From Saprospiraceae bacterium (GTDB lineage Bacteria > Bacteroidota > Bacteroidia > Chitinophagales > Saprospiraceae), in contig JAHDGU010000003.1 of the NCBI GenBank assembly GCA_020627535.1, positions 246,356 to 310,355 of the forward strand: 64,000 bases of DNA, read 5' to 3'. Both the position numbers and the translations under genes were made by a program. Below the pieces are notes generated by a model. That model did no database searches, was not told the DNA's origin, and saw only the letters and a program-made list of their open reading frames with translations. This document shows positions 61,322 through 64,000 of the stretch, in pieces (the first letter of the stretch is position 1; each line of letters starts with the position of its first letter).

Positions 61322-62779
61322 CTACCCAAACACCACATCACCACCACCGACATACTCACCACCTCCGGTCCACTTCCAGCCATACTTTTGCTCGATAAAG
61401 TAGTCCACTGTATCTGAGTAGTGTGGCGCATTTTCCTGGGGATAGTCGCGGTCTTTTTCCTTGCTCTTGTTCTTCTTGAAGTCCTTGGTGATGTCGGTAT
61501 TCTCTATGGAGATGATGACGTTGGCTGCCATATCCTCATTGAAGCGGAGAGATGGCATGCGGGTGTCATCCTCGCGGAGCACCTCGTCCATCATCTCATG
61601 ACGCTGCTGGTGGCTCATCACTTGCGTGCCAGGCTTGACGATAACCTCCGCATCCCAGCCATGACGAGCGAAGCGCTTGACGATCTGATCCCAGATCGTC
61701 GGTCCATAAGCATTGCGATCGTGGCCTCTAGGCTCTCCGTATAGGCGCACATACTTGAGTTTGTGATCCTTGTAGTGCTCACAGATCTGATCGACGAGGT
61801 CCTTGATCTTCTCATTGCCCTTGACGTGGAACTGATGGAGACACTTCTCCACATTGCGCTCCTCTTGCCATACCGTGGCACATTGGAACCATCCAGAGAA
61901 GTCCATAGAGATATCGAGATGCTTCTTTGGGTTGCCACACTTTGTGCCCTTTACCTCGATGCCCTTGGCTCCGCTGGTGTAGATGTATCTCGGCTGATAG
62001 GTGTGCCGATCCCTATCAAATGCTGGATAGAAGCCATCCGGCAACTTAGTCTGCATCACATTCATGATCTCCATCATGAACTCGATATGAGGCAACGTCT
62101 TGCGATGTCGCTCGATGTAGTCATCTCCTAGGATCGCCAGATTCTCCATCGCGGAGCCCTCTTGATAGTATATGTCGTCTGGATATGCCAGTGCTTGATC
62201 CTTGAGATCTAGCACCCACATGCCTTTGCTCTTGCGCGGCATCGATGTATAGAAGCATATGCTGTGCAGCAGATGCGTGCGGTACCTGCGCAGATTACCT
62301 CTCAGAGTCGGAAGCAATACACTATCGATATGCTTCTTTGATACCAAAGCTGCCTCATCTACTTCACCATAATCATATGATCCTCCACGTCCAGCATCCG
62401 GTCTATCCATAGATTGCATTTCCTGACAGCTTCCATTGACCCATGATATGACATGCTTATGCGTATTGGGTGGTGCGACGGGTCGCTTGAAGTGCGCCGG
62501 CGGCTTGCGACCGATGACGTAGTGGATACCCTCCTTGAGTCCCCACTCCTGCCACTTGCCCTCTATGGCTGGCATCATCTTATTGAGTATCTGCGCGTAT
62601 GTGCTGGCACTAAAAAAGCCCTTGGAGCCAGGCATCTTGGTCGCCTTATTGTAGCAGCTCGCTGCGATCGCTGTCGACTTTCCCCAGCCACGGCCAGCGA
62701 TGATGATTTTCATCTTTTGCTTAGCTGCGAGAAATCGGATCTGCGCTGGGCTGAAGTATGTTTTTTTACTCCTGCTCAT
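61322..62779 (-). CDS. phage terminase large subunit
   Basis: The 485-residue ATPase-nuclease packages phage DNA. Walker A is IIAGRGWGKSTAIA (about 26-39), Walker B is GEVDEAAL (about 137), and the nuclease half has LDISMDFSGWFQCATVW (about 292) and the C-terminal APHYSDTVDYFIEQKYGW (about 450). It ends in a Gly-rich tail. This is strong evidence for tailed-phage origin. The next gene on the right overlaps it by 14 bases. Confidence 0.9.
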   Translation of the reverse strand: MSRSKKTYFSPAQIRFLAAKQKMKIIIAGRGWGKSTAIAASCYNKATKMPGSKGFFSASTYAQILNKMMPAIEGKWQEWGLKEGIHYVIGRKPPAHFKRPVAPPNTHKHVISWVNGSCQEMQSMDRPDAGRGGSYDYGEVDEAALVSKKHIDSVLLPTLRGNLRRYRTHLLHSICFYTSMPRKSKGMWVLDLKDQALAYPDDIYYQEGSAMENLAILGDDYIERHRKTLPHIEFMMEIMNVMQTKLPDGFYPAFDRDRHTYQPRYIYTSGAKGIEVKGTKCGNPKKHLDISMDFSGWFQCATVWQEERNVEKCLHQFHVKGNEKIKDLVDQICEHYKDHKLKYVRLYGEPRGHDRNAYGPTIWDQIVKRFARHGWDAEVIVKPGTQVMSHQQRHEMMDEVLREDDTRMPSLRFNEDMAANVIISIENTDITKDFKKNKSKEKDRDYPQENAPHYSDTVDYFIEQKYGWKWTGGGEYVGGGDVVFG

Positions 62780-62966
62780 GCCTCAGCGCGTCAATAGTGT
62801 CTAGAAATGATGCCAGCACTGCATTATCATGCAGAGCCATATAAGCAACAGCGGCATCAAAAAGAGCTATGACTTTAAACAACTCCATACCTGTCTGCTT
62901 ACTGATCAAGCCAGCAATGATCATACCGACCATAGCAGAATAGGCAATTTTCTTATTCCTCTTCAT
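62766..62966 (-). CDS. small membrane protein next to terminase
   Basis: The 66-residue protein (ATG 62966) has a basic N-terminus and two hydrophobic segments (about 9-22 and 30-45), an arrangement seen in small holins or other phage membrane proteins. The gene overlaps TerL and the preceding gene by 14 bases each. The function is not assigned. Confidence 0.5.
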   Translation of the reverse strand: MKRNKKIAYSAMVGMIIAGLISKQTGMELFKVIALFDAAVAYMALHDNAVLASFLDTIDALRHEQE

Positions 62967-63540
62967 CACTCACATCTTCATGATCAATATCCTCAGCATC
63001 GAGCACAGACGGGTCGGATGTGATGTGCAGATCCGGAAGTTTTATATCATCTGGCTGTAATCCGGAGTCATCTGGTGTATGCAAATCGTGAAGTCTAGCA
63101 ATGTCATTGACTGCAAGCCTCATTTCTTTGATCTCACCTACGTCTTCACACATCTCGATGACCTTATTCAGTCGCTCATGAGCCTGCATACGGAGGTAGT
63201 CCTTGTTGACTTTGACCATGGATCCAAAGAAGTTTTGGATGTCATGGTAGATCTTATAGGTGTATCTGTCATTATACTGACCGCGATAGTAGAACTGCAG
63301 AGTTTTGATCGCTTCTCTTTGTGAAATCTTATCACTGATCAGCGCGAAGCCCTCTTTGAGCACATGTAGATAGTCGAGTTCCTCATCCCTTAGCTTAAAT
63401 AGGTACGGTTGCACCATGTGCATGTGCAGTCGATCAAGTAGGTCGGCCTTGCGGAACTCCTGATCACGCCATAGTCGCTTTGTCGTAAGCCTTTTGGACA
63501 ATTTCCTTGTGGATGGTGAGCTCGCTGCGCTTTTTTTCAT
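62953..63540 (-). CDS. phage protein of unknown function upstream of terminase
   Basis: The gene has 195 residues from ATG 63540. This start overlaps the upstream gene by 77 bases, and an internal ATG at 63423 is also possible. The helical middle (RQEFRKADLLDRL, KTLQFYYRGQYNDRYTYKIYHD) and very acidic C-terminus (ending HEDVSDEEE) resemble small terminase-type or scaffold proteins, and its place two genes before TerL agrees. No domain is certain. Confidence 0.55.
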   Translation of the reverse strand: MKKSAASSPSTRKLSKRLTTKRLWRDQEFRKADLLDRLHMHMVQPYLFKLRDEELDYLHVLKEGFALISDKISQREAIKTLQFYYRGQYNDRYTYKIYHDIQNFFGSMVKVNKDYLRMQAHERLNKVIEMCEDVGEIKEMRLAVNDIARLHDLHTPDDSGLQPDDIKLPDLHITSDPSVLDAEDIDHEDVSDEEE

Positions 63541-64000
63541 ACTTCGCTATTTTGGATCGCTCTGGATCATTGACTGGCAGTTTGTTGAGCTTCTCGAGCT
63601 CTCGCTTTTGCCTCGCGATCTGTGTACCGAGATTGCGGATCTTCTTGTGCATTTCTAGTGGTGTCGGTGGCACTTCATACTTTGTCTCTCCAGGTGCCAG
63701 CTTTGGCGCTTCGCCGTGGGTCTCGATGTACTGGATCTTGTGGAAGGTCTCCGCGATCTGATCCTGTACCAGCTCGATCTCCTTACTCACAGTCTTGCGC
63801 TGCGCGTCGCTCTTACACTGGTGAAATCTATTGCTGAGCTTGGCTCGCTCCTTGAAAAGTCGAGATTTGTCGATCTGCAGATTGCGGAGCTTATAGTCGG
63901 TGCTGTCATCGCCGGTCTTTTCTTGGACGACATTGATGCCATCGAGAGCATGCTTGAGGTACTCAGCATTGATGCGAGAGTAGCCTCGCTCTACCAGTGG
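63464..64000 (-). CDS. coiled-coil phage protein, 5' end outside window
   Basis: The frame stays open from the stop at 63464 to the right edge, so at least 178 residues are present and the start is not visible. GTG 63790 is only an internal codon. The sequence is almost wholly helical and charged (DYKLRNLQIDKSRLFKERAKLSNRF, then EMHKKIRNLGTQIARQKRELEKLNKL), predicting a coiled coil. The function is unknown; it is part of the leftward phage unit. Confidence 0.6.
   Translation of the reverse strand, partial: PLVERGYSRINAEYLKHALDGINVVQEKTGDDSTDYKLRNLQIDKSRLFKERAKLSNRFHQCKSDAQRKTVSKEIELVQDQIAETFHKIQYIETHGEAPKLAPGETKYEVPPTPLEMHKKIRNLGTQIARQKRELEKLNKLPVNDPERSKIAKYEKKRSELTIHKEIVQKAYDKATMA

Larger units (their letters stand above)
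57958..64000. mobile_element. integrated phage or phage-derived element, left part
   Basis: Everything after tRNA-His to the window edge looks foreign: a tyrosine recombinase right next to the tRNA gene, then leftward phage genes (DUF6712-like, terminase large subunit and small unknown genes). A plus-strand AT-richer island (60365-61273) lies between them. Exact copies of the dispersed GNRA-hairpin word are absent here, in contrast to the rest of the window. The right end is outside, so completeness is unknown. Portal and major capsid genes are missing from the visible part. Confidence 0.78.

Noticed and set aside
63787..63969. 60-residue minus-strand frame at the right edge
   Set aside because: It is a different frame over the coiled-coil phage gene that stays open to the window edge; Ser/Met-rich composition marks it as a shadow.
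1..64000. CRISPR arrays, rRNA genes, transposases
   Set aside because: No regularly spaced repeats, rRNA sequence or transposase-like frame was recognised; the only tandem repeats are the 309-base element and the intergenic units described.

Overview
The window is chromosomal DNA of a gliding, type IX secretion (T9SS) Bacteroidota, most likely Saprospiria-like. The sequence evidence is a GldA/GldF/GldG ABC transporter, T9SS type A sorting tails, a GWxTD-domain protein, DUF3098, DUF5689, DUF4249 and DUF1599 families, an ECF sigma/FecR/STN-type TonB receptor cassette, a LptD of the Bacteroidota type, and TAnnTTTG (-7) promoter boxes with few Shine-Dalgarno sites. Genus and species cannot be decided from the sequence alone.

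Layout. 1-1876: 3' part missing from a PorE-like TPR/PD40/OmpA-type protein. 2054-10826 (minus): one long cluster DUF3098, uppP, truB, gldA, gldF, gldG, DUF4340, TfoX-N, S1/P1-like hydrolase, DUF368 (PopT-like), joining lipid-carrier recycling with the Gld ABC transporter. 10916-21460: secreted proteins, a GWxTD/lipocalin/phosphoesterase operon, an M1 peptidase and a 1680-residue secreted protein with 14 repeats and a T9SS tail. 21632-34167: housekeeping genes (rplS, arsC-like, biotin carboxylase, tpiA, ppk1, nusB, BT_3928-type, DUF1599, EamA, YigZ) plus a self-cleaving LexA/CI-type repressor with its own operator. 34366-34936: YoeB/YefM toxin-antitoxin with a TGTACA-core operator. 35131-41856: secreted thioredoxin-like protein, two orphan genes, DUF937-OmpA protein, DUF5689 lipoprotein. 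41858-47270: TonB receptor facing an exo/endonuclease-phosphatase and a PIF1-like helicase. 47266-47888: two tandem ~310-bp elements with terminal inverted repeats, exactly between two convergent stop codons. 47885-57916: lptD, an MCE protein, and the sigma/FecR/TonB receptor/DUF4249 cassette, then a lipoprotein. 57958 to the right edge: tRNA-His followed by a tyrosine recombinase and prophage-type genes (TerL, DUF6712-like), broken by a small plus-strand island.

The most unusual signal is not a gene. A short hairpin-forming word, CATTTT(G)GGCGAAAGCC, occurs ten times with its exact 10-base core (about 0.12 expected by chance on both strands) in different genes, reading frames and strands. 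There are also variants in which both stem arms change together while a GNRA-like loop and the 5' T-run are kept. It behaves like a genome-wide DNA-level signal such as an uptake, recombination or architectural site. No CRISPR array and no rRNA gene was seen.
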